DNA of 64,000 nt from Pontibacter russatus (GTDB taxonomy: Bacteria > Bacteroidota > Bacteroidia > Cytophagales > Hymenobacteraceae): contig NZ_CP047984.1 in assembly GCF_009931655.1 (NCBI RefSeq), forward strand, positions 3,365,001 through 3,429,000, given 5' to 3'. The position numbers and the translations under genes are program-made. The notes beneath the pieces are model-generated. The model was not told the origin of the DNA and did not search any database. It worked only from the letters and a program-made list of their open reading frames with translations. This document shows positions 44,227 to 52,474 of this stretch, piece after piece; positions within the stretch are counted from its first letter, which is position 1; every line of letters starts with the position of its first letter.

Positions 44227-45093
44227 CTATACAGTTTGTGTCTTTACAGGGGCGGCGTCGTGCTGGGCCGCGAAAGTAGAGATGATGCTGAAACCTGCCT
44301 CATCAATACCGTAGGTAAGCTCATCAATCTTGCTTGTGAAGTAGTTGTAAGCGACGATGGCAATGGCAGAGCCTGTGATACCGAGGGCTGTGTTAATCAA
44401 GGCCTCAGAGATACCGTTTGCCAGACCTACCGCATCCGGGGCACCGCCCTGGGCAAGAGCCGCAAACGCTTTAATCATACCAAGCACCGTACCAATCAGA
44501 CCAACCAGTGTGGAGATGGAGGCGATAGTGGAGATAATTACGAGGTTTTTCTCCAGCATTGGAAGTTCCAGCGAGGTTGACTCCTCAATCTCTTTCTGAA
44601 TAGCGGCAACTTTCTCGGCTTTTAGCAGCTCGGGCTCGTTCTGCATCTCCTTGTATTTCAGCAGGCCGGCTTTTACCACGTTCGCAACAGATCCTTTCTG
44701 AGCATCGCAGGCAGCGATGGCGCCGTTTATATCGCGCTGGTTCAGTCTGGAAGAAATGTTTCTTACGAAAGAAGCGATGCTCTTGCTTCCTTTTGCTTTG
44801 CTGATGGTAAGGGCACGCTCAATAGAGAAAATAAACACCATCAGGTTAAGGGCCAAAAGGATAGGCACTACCCAACCGCCTTTGTAAACAATGCCAAGGT
44901 AATTGCCTGGTAGAGGGTGGCTGGCCGGGTCGTTGCCCTCAAAGTTGGCAGGGTTTCCCAATACAAACATATAAATAAGCACACTCACTATGATAGCAAG
45001 CGGAATAACAATGGATGCAAATACGCCGCCCATCGGGCTGGCCTTTTTCTCGACATTAGGATTCTTGCTCGCTACTGCAGTCTTTTTTTCCAT
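44227..45093 (-). CDS. exbB: MotA/TolQ/ExbB-family proton channel protein
   Basis: A 288-residue protein with an N-terminal helix (about 27-46), a second helix (VVPILLALNLMVFIFSIERA), a cytosolic loop and the conserved C-terminal pair of helices (NLVIISTIASISTLVGLIGTVLGMIKAF, then GISEALINTALGITGSAIAIVAYNYF). It forms the channel part of the ExbB-ExbD-TonB motor in the inner membrane. First gene of the minus-strand run. A perfect 16-base palindrome lies about 90 bases upstream of its start. Confidence 0.94.
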   Translation of the reverse strand: MEKKTAVASKNPNVEKKASPMGGVFASIVIPLAIIVSVLIYMFVLGNPANFEGNDPASHPLPGNYLGIVYKGGWVVPILLALNLMVFIFSIERALTISKAKGSKSIASFVRNISSRLNQRDINGAIAACDAQKGSVANVVKAGLLKYKEMQNEPELLKAEKVAAIQKEIEESTSLELPMLEKNLVIISTIASISTLVGLIGTVLGMIKAFAALAQGGAPDAVGLANGISEALINTALGITGSAIAIVAYNYFTSKIDELTYGIDEAGFSIISTFAAQHDAAPVKTQTV

Positions 45094-45621
45094 TTTTTTA
45101 AAAGTTTAAAGTTTAGCTGTTTGTGTTGTAATAAATAGTTTAGTAAATGTAAAATGTTAATCTAACACGTCTAAATATTTGTAGAAATTGCAATTTCTGC
45201 TTTTTCTCAAATATTCAAACTATTCTGGCGGTTTAATTTCAGAAAATTACCGGGTGTTGCCTGTTTAGCACCCTAATTTAAGTTTTTTTGAATGAAAATT
45301 CCTAATGTTCCTTTCGCTTCTTCCTAAAAATAACTCCTGCTGGTGCGTGCAATCAAAGTATAAACATCAGTTTGCGCCGGAGCGGGTGGCCCTCATCGGG
45401 GCTCTGAAAGTAAGTAATTACTTCTTTAATTCCGCACAGAGCCCGTGGTGTAATACCTAAGTCGCTGATAAGCAGTGGGGTGTTATTTCTGGGAACACAG
45501 CTTTGCCGTAAAATGGTTGCATGTGCCGCGATTTTGATGGATAATTTCGCTGAAAGCTTAACCTATTCCAGACAAAAGTTAGCTTAAACATAGTGAATAA
45601 ATCTGACAAGCCACTCTTTGG
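45094..45621. other. Long AT-rich promoter gap between exbB and mazG
   Basis: About 530 bases with no credible gene. The exbB-proximal 200 bases are strongly AT-rich and hold a 16-base palindrome. The remainder is mixed. I see no TAnnTTTG element for exbB and no RNA gene. Confidence 0.5.
45183..45198. promoter_or_regulatory. Perfect 16-base palindrome upstream of exbB
   Basis: AGAAATTGCAATTTCT equals its own reverse complement. It sits 90-105 bases before the exbB start in an otherwise AT-rich promoter gap. Symmetry suggests a dimeric regulator site. It does not match a Fur box that I recognise. Confidence 0.35.
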
Positions 45622-46431
45622 CTACTGTTTTTTCGCCCTGTTCCAGTAATCGTCCATTTCTGCCAGGGTCATGTCCTGTAAATTCATGCCGTCCCGGGCT
45701 GCCTCTGTCTCCATAAACCGGAAGCGGCCGATGAATTTCAGGTTGGTGCGCTCCAGCGCCTCTTCAGGATTTATACCGGCAAACCGCGCAAAGTTTATGA
45801 GCGAAAACAGCAGATCCCCGAACTCGGCAGTTGCTTTTTGCTGATCAACAGCGGAGGTGTCGGCCACATTGTACTCCGCCTCAAACTCACCCAGTTCTTC
45901 CTGCACCTTCTGCCATACCTGCGATTTGTCGTCCCAGTCGAAGCCGGCCCCGCGCGCTTTCTCCTGAATGCGCATGGCCTTCACCAGCGCAGGCAATGAG
46001 GAGGGTACGCCGCCAAGCACAGATTTGTTCCCTTCTTTTAGCTTAAGTTTTTCCCAATTTCGCTTTACCTCCTCCTCGGTGTCGGCTTTCGTGTCGCCGT
46101 ATATATGCGGATGTCTGAAAATGAGCTTCTCACACTGCGCGTTCAACACATCGGCCAGATCAAAGGCTTTTTGCTCGGAGGCAATTTTTGCGTAGAAAAC
46201 CAGGTGCAGCATCACATCACCCAACTCCTTCTTTATCTCTGGCATGTCCGCCTTGAGTATGGCGTCGGAGAGTTCGTAGGTTTCCTCAATGGTGAGGTGG
46301 CGCAGGCTTTCAATGGTTTGCTTCCGGTCCCAGGGGCATTTCTCGCGCAGGTCGTCCATCACATCCAGCAGGCGGTTAAAGGCCTGCAACTGCCTGCCCC
46401 GGGGGCTGTCTTCGAAAATAAAGCTGTTCAT
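45622..46431 (-). CDS. mazG: Nucleoside triphosphate pyrophosphohydrolase MazG
   Basis: A 269-residue two-domain MazG. The first domain has CPWDRKQTIESLRHLTIEETYELSDAI with the EE..E metal-binding helix and KKELGDVMLHLVFYAKIA. The second repeats the pattern (EELGEFEAEY, AEFGDLLFSLINFARF). GFDWDDKSQVWQKVQEEL links them. It hydrolyses NTPs to NMP and PPi and helps clear damaged nucleotides and modulate ppGpp levels. A CAAATATA string (TATATTTG on the minus strand) lies only 6 bases before the ATG and is probably fortuitous. Confidence 0.95.
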   Translation of the reverse strand: MNSFIFEDSPRGRQLQAFNRLLDVMDDLREKCPWDRKQTIESLRHLTIEETYELSDAILKADMPEIKKELGDVMLHLVFYAKIASEQKAFDLADVLNAQCEKLIFRHPHIYGDTKADTEEEVKRNWEKLKLKEGNKSVLGGVPSSLPALVKAMRIQEKARGAGFDWDDKSQVWQKVQEELGEFEAEYNVADTSAVDQQKATAEFGDLLFSLINFARFAGINPEEALERTNLKFIGRFRFMETEAARDGMNLQDMTLAEMDDYWNRAKKQ

Positions 46432-46613
46432 AACTTCAAATATAAGAAATAATATGAACAGCCGTGCAAGGCCTGGGGCCTTAATTGAGGGCCCAAACCC
46501 TGCACATGCGGCCCACTTGGCGCTTTGTCCGTAGTGAAGGTAAGAGGGGGCGCTGCATCCGGGAGGTGCTTCTCACCCCTCCAGACATTAGTATAACTAA
46601 GCCAAGCAAAGCG

Positions 46614-46871
46614 ATGAAAAAGAAAGAACTGAAGAAACTACTCACCGCAACTCCGGCGGTCCAGAAACAGGTGGCGTTTGCGCGCGTGGCCACGGCGCTG
46701 GCGGTCGTAAGCGTAGGGGCCATGGCCGTCGGGGCGCTGGCCATTGGCCGGCTGGCCATCCAAAGGATGGCGCTGCAGTCGGGCTATATCGGCAAGCTGC
46801 ATATAGGCGAGCTGGAGGTGGACAGACTCAAGGTGAATCGGGAGGTGCAGGATAACATGCCGATCGTATAG
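46614..46871 (+). CDS. Small hypothetical protein with repeated Ala-Ile-Gly-Arg/Lys motif
   Basis: An 85-residue protein from the ATG at 46614 (MKKKELKKLL); the frame is open further upstream but not protein-like. After a hydrophobic stretch (about 25-40) comes a run of about five-residue steps, VGALAIGRLAIQRMALQ, then GYIGKLHIGELEVDRLKV. The regular I/L every five or so residues suggests a small beta-solenoid or membrane-associated repeat. I have seen similar short 'GALAIGRLAI' proteins but know no function. It stands alone between mazG (divergent) and glmM. Confidence 0.55.
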   Translation: MKKKELKKLLTATPAVQKQVAFARVATALAVVSVGAMAVGALAIGRLAIQRMALQSGYIGKLHIGELEVDRLKVNREVQDNMPIV

Positions 46872-47046
46872 GTGCTGGATGCCGCTTTCTGTGTGCAATC
46901 CGTGTGTAAGCTGCCCCGGGAGGCTGCGGGTAAACTGCCTGCGGAAGCAGGTATGCGCCAGCCTGCCGTGCGGGAGGTGAATGATCGCCTTCCTGCAAAA
47001 GGGCGGATTTAAGGATTAAAAATTCTGAAAGTATAACTTAGATTGC

Positions 47047-47054
47047 TACTTTTG
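47047..47054 (+). promoter_or_regulatory. Bacteroidota -7 element for glmM
   Basis: TACTTTTG followed by CC fits TAnnTTTG, 21 bases before the GTG at 47076. It overlaps the TTG codons of the longer in-frame ORF, which argues for the GTG as the true start. Confidence 0.5.
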
Positions 47055-47075
47055 CCTGATCAAAATTCGGAACGA

Positions 47076-48476
47076 GTGGCTTTAATAAAATCAATTTCAG
47101 GAATACGCGGAACAATAGGCGGGCGGGCCGGCGAAGGGCTGACCCCGGTTGACGTCGTAAAATTCGCTGCTGCCTTCGGTACGTGGGTGCAACAGACCAC
47201 CGGCATCAACACCATTGTGGTAGGCCGCGACGCCCGCCTTTCCGGCGACATGGTGAACAAGCTGGTTTGTGCCACGCTGCAGGGCCTCGGCATTAATGTT
47301 ATTGATGTGGGGCTTTCGACCACGCCCACCGTGGAGATGGTAGTACCCGCCAAGAAGGCAGGGGGCGGCATCATCCTTACCGCCAGCCATAATCCCAAGC
47401 AGTGGAACGCGCTGAAACTGCTGAACAGGAACGGCGAGTTTATATCGGACGAGGAAGGCAAGCTGGTGCTGGAGATAGCGGAGCAGGAAAGCTTTGAGTT
47501 TGCGCAGGTAAACGACCTGGGCAAGTACAGCCAGAGCGACATGGCCCTGAAGAAGCATATAAAAGCCATTCTGGATCTGCCCCTGGTGGATGTGGAGGCC
47601 ATCAGGGCGAAGAACTTCAGCGTAGCCGTGGATGCCGTGAACTCAAGCGGGGGCATTGCCGTGCCGATGCTGCTGGAGGCGCTGGGCGTGAAAAAAATAG
47701 AGAAGCTGTTTTGCGAGCCGGACGGCAACTTTGCCCACAACCCCGAGCCGCTGCCCGAGAACCTGCGCGAAATATCGAGGATAATCGAAAAGGGAAAATT
47801 TGACCTGGGCATTGTGGTGGACCCGGATGTGGACCGCCTCGCCCTCGTGAACGAAGACGGCAGCATGTTTGGCGAGGAGTATACCCTGGTGGCCGTCGCC
47901 GACTATGTGCTGAAGCACCAGAAAGGCAACACCGTATCTAACTTGTCCTCCACCAGGGCGCTGCGCGACGTGACGGAGAAAGCCGGAGGCGAGTACCATG
48001 CCGCGGCGGTGGGCGAGGTAAACGTGGTGAACATGATGAAGGCGCAGCAGGCCGTGATCGGCGGAGAGGGCAACGGCGGCGTCATATATCCGGAACTGCA
48101 CTACGGCCGCGACGCGCTGGTGGGGATTGCGCTGTTCCTGACGCACCTGGCCAAATCAGATATGAGCATGACGCGCCTGCGCGCCTCCTACCCGAACTAC
48201 TATATATCCAAGAACAAGATTGAGCTGACGCCGGAGGTGGACGTAGACGATGTGCTGGTGCAGATGCAGGAGCGCTACGCCAAGCAACCGATTAACACCA
48301 TCGACGGCGTGAAGATCGAGTTCGGGAAGGAGTGGGTACACCTGCGCAAATCCAACACCGAAGCCATCATCCGGATATATGCGGAGTCAGACAGCAACGC
48401 GACGGCAGAGCACCTGGCAAACAAAATCATCGGCGACATCAAAGAGATTATCTCCGAGAAGGCACAGGGGCTTTGA
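47076..48476 (+). CDS. glmM: Phosphoglucosamine mutase (alpha-D-phosphohexomutase family)
   Basis: A 466-residue protein from the GTG at 47076. KSISGIRGTIGG opens the domain, LTASHNPKQWNALK carries the phosphoserine (S104), DPDVDRLALV is the metal-binding loop, GGEGNGGVIYP the sugar-binding loop and RKSNTEAIIRIYAES the phosphate-binding loop. It converts GlcN-6-P to GlcN-1-P for UDP-GlcNAc synthesis. The specificity (GlcN versus other hexose phosphates) is taken from the usual Bacteroidota annotation. It is followed by a terminator and then by the cysteine desulfurase gene. Confidence 0.88.
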   Translation: MALIKSISGIRGTIGGRAGEGLTPVDVVKFAAAFGTWVQQTTGINTIVVGRDARLSGDMVNKLVCATLQGLGINVIDVGLSTTPTVEMVVPAKKAGGGIILTASHNPKQWNALKLLNRNGEFISDEEGKLVLEIAEQESFEFAQVNDLGKYSQSDMALKKHIKAILDLPLVDVEAIRAKNFSVAVDAVNSSGGIAVPMLLEALGVKKIEKLFCEPDGNFAHNPEPLPENLREISRIIEKGKFDLGIVVDPDVDRLALVNEDGSMFGEEYTLVAVADYVLKHQKGNTVSNLSSTRALRDVTEKAGGEYHAAAVGEVNVVNMMKAQQAVIGGEGNGGVIYPELHYGRDALVGIALFLTHLAKSDMSMTRLRASYPNYYISKNKIELTPEVDVDDVLVQMQERYAKQPINTIDGVKIEFGKEWVHLRKSNTEAIIRIYAESDSNATAEHLANKIIGDIKEIISEKAQGL

Positions 48477-48531
48477 GTTGCCGCCTCCCATATAGCATGT
48501 GTTGTTGCATAAATAAACAACAACCGTTTGT

Positions 48532-48583
48532 GTTGCGCCACCGGGGCTGGAATGAATCCGCCTGGCTGGCGCAACTTTTTTTT
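48532..48583 (+). terminator. Rho-independent terminator with an outer inverted repeat
   Basis: GTTGCGCCA and TGGCGCAAC surround a 26-base loop and are followed by eight Ts. A second pair, ACAACCGTT and AACGGTTGT, brackets the whole (about 48520-48600), giving a nested stem that reaches almost to the next gene's leader. Confidence 0.75.
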
Positions 48584-48632
48584 ATGCCGCAACGGTTGTT
48601 TAAGTAGGTCAGAAAACACAGAACGAGATACA

Positions 48633-49772
48633 ATGCGAGTTTATTTAGATAATGCCGCCACCACCCCGCTGGACAAAGAGGTGTTTGATGCCATGGCGCC
48701 CTATATGCTGGAGCACTTCGGCAATCCTTCTTCCATCCACTCGCACGGGCGCGAGGCAAGGGCGGCGATAGAGAAGGCGCGCAGGACGGTGGCGACGCTG
48801 CTGAACACGTCTCCGGCAGAGATTTTTTTCACCTCGGGAGGCACGGAGGCCGACAATACCGCCATTATCAGCACCTGTCGCACACTGGGTATAAAGCACG
48901 CCATCACCTCAGAACTCGAGCACCACGCCGTGCTGCACTCGATGGAACTGCTGGAGAAGGAGGGGGTGCAGGTGAGCTACCTGCGCCACGACGCGCACGG
49001 CAACCTCGACCTGGCGCACCTTGAGGAACTGCTGGCGGGCCAGCCGCAGACGCTGGTGTCCGTCATGCACGCCAATAATGAAATCGGCAACCTGAATGAT
49101 GTGGAGGCAATCGGGCGCATCTGCAAGGCGCACAAGGCCATTTTCCATTCCGACACGGTGCAGACGATGGGCCATTACACGCACGACCTGCAGGTGCTGG
49201 GCGCGAATTTTATTGTCGGCTCTGCGCATAAGTTTCATGGGCCGAAAGGAGTGGGTTTCCTGTACTGCGATGCAGGCGTAAAGATAAGCCCCTACATACA
49301 AGGCGGGGCGCAGGAGCGCAACATGCGCGGCGGAACCGAGAACGTGTGCGGCATCATCGGGCTGGCAAAGGCCCTGGAGATCGCGTACGGCGATATGGAG
49401 GAGCACACTCGCTATATACAGGGGCTGAAAGACAGGATGATATATAAACTGAAGGCGCAGCTGGAGGATATAAGCTTCAACGGCCTGTCGGAGTTCGGGG
49501 ATAAAAGTTTATATACCGTGCTGAACGTGAGCCTGCCTGCTTCTGACATCAACGAGATGCTGCTCTTCAGCCTGGATATAAACAAAATCTCTGTTTCCGG
49601 CGGAAGCGCTTGCAGCAGCGGGGCCAACACGGGCTCGCATGTGCTGCGCGCGCTGGGCTGTGATCCGGCACGGGGCTCCGTGCGGTTCTCTTTTAGTAAG
49701 TACAATACGCCGGAGGAGATTGATTATGCCGCCGAGGCGCTGGCGAAGCTCTACAAAAATGTGCCCGCCTGA
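48633..49772 (+). CDS. Cysteine desulfurase (NifS/IscS class)
   Basis: A 379-residue PLP enzyme from the ATG at 48633. YLDNAATTPLDKEV opens the fold; TSGGTEADNTAI binds the cofactor phosphate; HHAV holds the stacking His; GSAHKFHGPKG carries the PLP lysine (K200). SGGSACSSG carries the persulfide cysteine (C327) on the flexible loop typical of group I (NifS/IscS). It removes sulfur from cysteine for Fe-S clusters and tRNA thiolation, and so may also feed the thiouridine that selU converts. No iscU or other isc genes adjoin it. Confidence 0.93.
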   Translation: MRVYLDNAATTPLDKEVFDAMAPYMLEHFGNPSSIHSHGREARAAIEKARRTVATLLNTSPAEIFFTSGGTEADNTAIISTCRTLGIKHAITSELEHHAVLHSMELLEKEGVQVSYLRHDAHGNLDLAHLEELLAGQPQTLVSVMHANNEIGNLNDVEAIGRICKAHKAIFHSDTVQTMGHYTHDLQVLGANFIVGSAHKFHGPKGVGFLYCDAGVKISPYIQGGAQERNMRGGTENVCGIIGLAKALEIAYGDMEEHTRYIQGLKDRMIYKLKAQLEDISFNGLSEFGDKSLYTVLNVSLPASDINEMLLFSLDINKISVSGGSACSSGANTGSHVLRALGCDPARGSVRFSFSKYNTPEEIDYAAEALAKLYKNVPA

Positions 49773-50280
49773 TATATAGCTTCTCATGTAAGCGCTCCGC
49801 CGCCATGCAGAAGGAAGGCATATAGGAACGAAGCGAAGAGGGCCCGGTTATATACAGCGCAGCGTAAAAAGCGGCGGCAGAAAAGCACATGCCCAAAGGA
49901 GCGACCGGTTGAATCTATATGGCCCTGCTGTCACGAAGAAAAGCAGTCCGCCTGCAATGCTCCCCTCATGGGCGCGTTGCAGGCGGACTGCTTTATATCC
50001 CTTCAGGTATAAATGATCCCGGAGGCATGGCTTGACAGGCTGTATGCCAGCGGCCTATGAACTCTGAAAATATCTGCTAACTTTATATCTGCTGTTAAAA
50101 TTTAATGTCCGTCATGTTCAAGCCCATCAGTCTTAGCGCCTTTGAATCATTGCTTTAGAGGAGCGGGTCGGTTTGCTCTTGAGGGATGCGGCATTTTAAA
50201 TGGAACTGTAAGATAATTTCTATATGATGAAAAACCCGAGTCAGTCCTATATAAACGGCACTTCCTGTATATTGAGTTGT
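49773..50280. other. Gap containing a perfect 18-bp stem-loop
   Basis: No gene in about 500 bases. At 49940-49957 and 49977-49994 two 18-base arms (AAAGCAGTCCGCCTGCAA and its exact complement) flank a 19-base loop. There is no T-run in either direction. The remaining bases are unremarkable. An ATG at 50224, in frame with the next gene, is probably not used. Confidence 0.6.
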
Positions 50281-51480
50281 ATGAAAGCAAAGACCTTTAC
50301 CTGTGCATGGGCCTTGCTGGCCTCCTGCCTGCTGACACAGTGCAAAGCCCCCACCCAAACCGCTGGCAGCGCTGCCATACCAGGCGAAAAAATCTCATTC
50401 TCGAAGCAGGTGCTGACCGATGAGTTCATTGCCGAAGGGGTGGCTGTCGGGGATGTGAACAACGACGGTAAAACGGATGTGCTGGCGGGCGCCTACTGGT
50501 TTGAAGCACCTGACTGGGAAAAGCATGAGCTGACGACACCCCAGAAATTTGAGTACGACAAAGGCTACAGCAATGCTTTTGTGAGCCACACGATGGATGT
50601 GAACCTCGATGGCTGGCTGGATTTCGTGCGGGTCGGGTTTCCGGGGCAGGAAGTGCTGTGGTTCGAGAACCCGAAGCAGGAGCAGGGCCACTGGAAGCAA
50701 CACCTCATCCATGAAACCCTGGGCAATGAGTCGGCCGGCTTTTTTGACGTGGACGGCGACGGGAAGATGGACATCCTCGGGGGAGACTCCCCCACCGGGC
50801 AGATGGTCTGGTTCAAAGCCCCCGTTTCTGCCGATAACCTGGAGTGGCAGCGCTTTGCTATCAGCGAGGAGAAGAGCCCCGGCACAGAGCCATTCTCGCA
50901 CGGGCTTGGCATGGGCGACATGAACAAAGACGGCCGCCTGGACGTGATCATCACCGAAGGATGGTGGGAGGCGCCAGCCGATCCGCGTGAGTCAGGTTGG
51001 GTGTTTCATAAGGCGGCCCTGGGCGAACCGGCGGCCCAGATGTATGTCCATGACTTCGACGGAGACGGGGACCAGGATGTGGTGTCTTCATCGGCGCATC
51101 AGCTCGGAATCTGGTGGCATGAGCAAGTGACGGACGGGCAGGGAAGCCCGAACTGGAAAACACACCTGATCGCAGACAAATTCACACAAACGCATGGGCT
51201 GGATCTGACGGATATGAATTCGGACGGGCAACCGGACCTGGTGACTGGCAAGCGCTATTTCGCCCATATGGGCAAGGACCCGGGCGAGTACGAGTCTGCG
51301 GTGCTATACTGGTATGAGTTTAAACCAGGCGCGACGCCGGCCTGGGTGCCGCACCTGGTAGACGACGACTCCGGAGTGGGGGTTGAGGTGGACGTACTGG
51401 ACATCAGCGGAGACGGCATGAAGGATATTGTGGTCGCCAACAAGAAAGGTGTCTTTGTCTTCGAGCAGAAGGCGCACTGA
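50281..51480 (+). CDS. FG-GAP/VCBS-repeat lipoprotein
   Basis: A 399-residue lipoprotein from the ATG at 50281, chosen because the lipobox LLTQC (Cys21) then sits correctly. The mature protein has about six FG-GAP-type blades with calcium loops: VGDVNNDGKTDVL, MDVNLDGWLDFV, FDVDGDGKMDIL, GDMNKDGRLDVI, HDFDGDGDQDVV, TDMNSDGQPDLV and LDISGDGMKDIV. It probably folds as a Ca2+-bound beta-propeller on the cell surface. First gene of a plus-strand accessory run whose next members are DUF1080 and cupredoxin proteins. Ligand unknown. Confidence 0.85.
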   Translation: MKAKTFTCAWALLASCLLTQCKAPTQTAGSAAIPGEKISFSKQVLTDEFIAEGVAVGDVNNDGKTDVLAGAYWFEAPDWEKHELTTPQKFEYDKGYSNAFVSHTMDVNLDGWLDFVRVGFPGQEVLWFENPKQEQGHWKQHLIHETLGNESAGFFDVDGDGKMDILGGDSPTGQMVWFKAPVSADNLEWQRFAISEEKSPGTEPFSHGLGMGDMNKDGRLDVIITEGWWEAPADPRESGWVFHKAALGEPAAQMYVHDFDGDGDQDVVSSSAHQLGIWWHEQVTDGQGSPNWKTHLIADKFTQTHGLDLTDMNSDGQPDLVTGKRYFAHMGKDPGEYESAVLYWYEFKPGATPAWVPHLVDDDSGVGVEVDVLDISGDGMKDIVVANKKGVFVFEQKAH

Positions 51481-51569
51481 CAGCCTATACCGGCGCTTTG
51501 TAATTCCGGCAGTCTTAGCGCCTTCGGGGCAGTAACTGCTGAGACTATTCATTTAAATCGTTACACTAT

Positions 51570-52226
51570 ATGAAAGCTATTCTTCTCCTGTTTATACTGT
51601 ATAGCTCCTGTGCCCCCTGCTCCACAGCACAGTCCGGGACAAAGCAGATCCGGCTTTTCGACGGAAAGACCTTCAGGGGTTGGGAGGGAGACACGGTCCA
51701 TACCTGGCGCATTCAGGATGGCGCCTTGGTGGGTGGGTCTCTGACGGAAACGGTCCCCCACAATGAATTCATCAGCACCACCGGCAACTATGACAACTAC
51801 GTGCTGAAACTTAAATTCAAACTCACCGGCAACGAGGGCTTTGTAAACGGCGGCGTGCAGTTTCACAGCCAGCGCATAGCCGACCCGCCTTATGAGATGA
51901 GGGGGTACCAGGCAGACATTGGAGACGGCTTCTGGGCCAGTCTGTATGATGAATCCCGCCGGAACAAACTGCTGGCAGTTGCAGACACCGCACTCGTGAA
52001 GCGACTGCTCCGGCCCAACGAATGGAATGACTATGAAATCCATACCCAGGGGCGCAGAATCCGAATATTGCTGAACGGCGAAGAGACCGTGGATTACACC
52101 GAAGAAGACACCACCATTCCACAGTCCGGCCGCGTTGCCTTCCAGATCCATGGCGGCGGCAAGGCGAAAGTATTTTACAAGGATATAACGCTGGAAGAAC
52201 TGCCGGAAAAGGAAGAAAGGAAATAA
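51570..52226 (+). CDS. DUF1080 (3-keto-disaccharide hydrolase-like) protein
   Basis: A 218-residue exported protein; the N-terminus (LLLFILYSSCAPCSTAQ) is a signal peptide or lipobox. LFDGKTFRGWEGD, WRIQDGALVGGS, NYVLKLKFKLTGNEGFVNGGVQFHS, YEMRGYQADIG, EWNDYEIHTQGRRIRILLNGEETVDYTE and GRVAFQIHGGGKAKVFYKDITLEEL are DUF1080 motifs, a LamG-like jelly roll. Some members hydrolyse 3-keto-glycosides made by sugar dehydrogenases. It lies between the FG-GAP lipoprotein and a putative dehydrogenase-type protein, a context that fits oxidative sugar breakdown, though activity is inferred. Confidence 0.85.
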   Translation: MKAILLLFILYSSCAPCSTAQSGTKQIRLFDGKTFRGWEGDTVHTWRIQDGALVGGSLTETVPHNEFISTTGNYDNYVLKLKFKLTGNEGFVNGGVQFHSQRIADPPYEMRGYQADIGDGFWASLYDESRRNKLLAVADTALVKRLLRPNEWNDYEIHTQGRRIRILLNGEETVDYTEEDTTIPQSGRVAFQIHGGGKAKVFYKDITLEELPEKEERK

Positions 52227-52474
52227 CATAGGCTGGTTCGCTGTGGGAACTACTGCTATAATTTTTCATTTTAGCTTGTGCCTTAAACCTAACATTCCTC
52301 TCCCCTGTGAGCAGGGGTGGGCTTGAATATATAGGGCACCTTTTACGCAGGCCTGCCTATATAAAGAGCCGGTACCTGATTAGATTGTTTATCGAATACC
52401 GTTTACTTATTAAAAGCTGGCGATCCAGGCGCTAGCTTCGCTTGATAGATTTATCAACCTGAAATTTTAGATAT

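Noticed and set aside
46437-46444. TATATTTG on the minus strand just before mazG as its promoter
   Set aside because: It matches the consensus but is only 6 bases from the start codon, which leaves no room for a normal transcript leader.
52302-52317. CCCCTG/CAGGGG hairpin after the DUF1080 gene as a terminator
   Set aside because: Six-base stem without a T-run; too weak to call.
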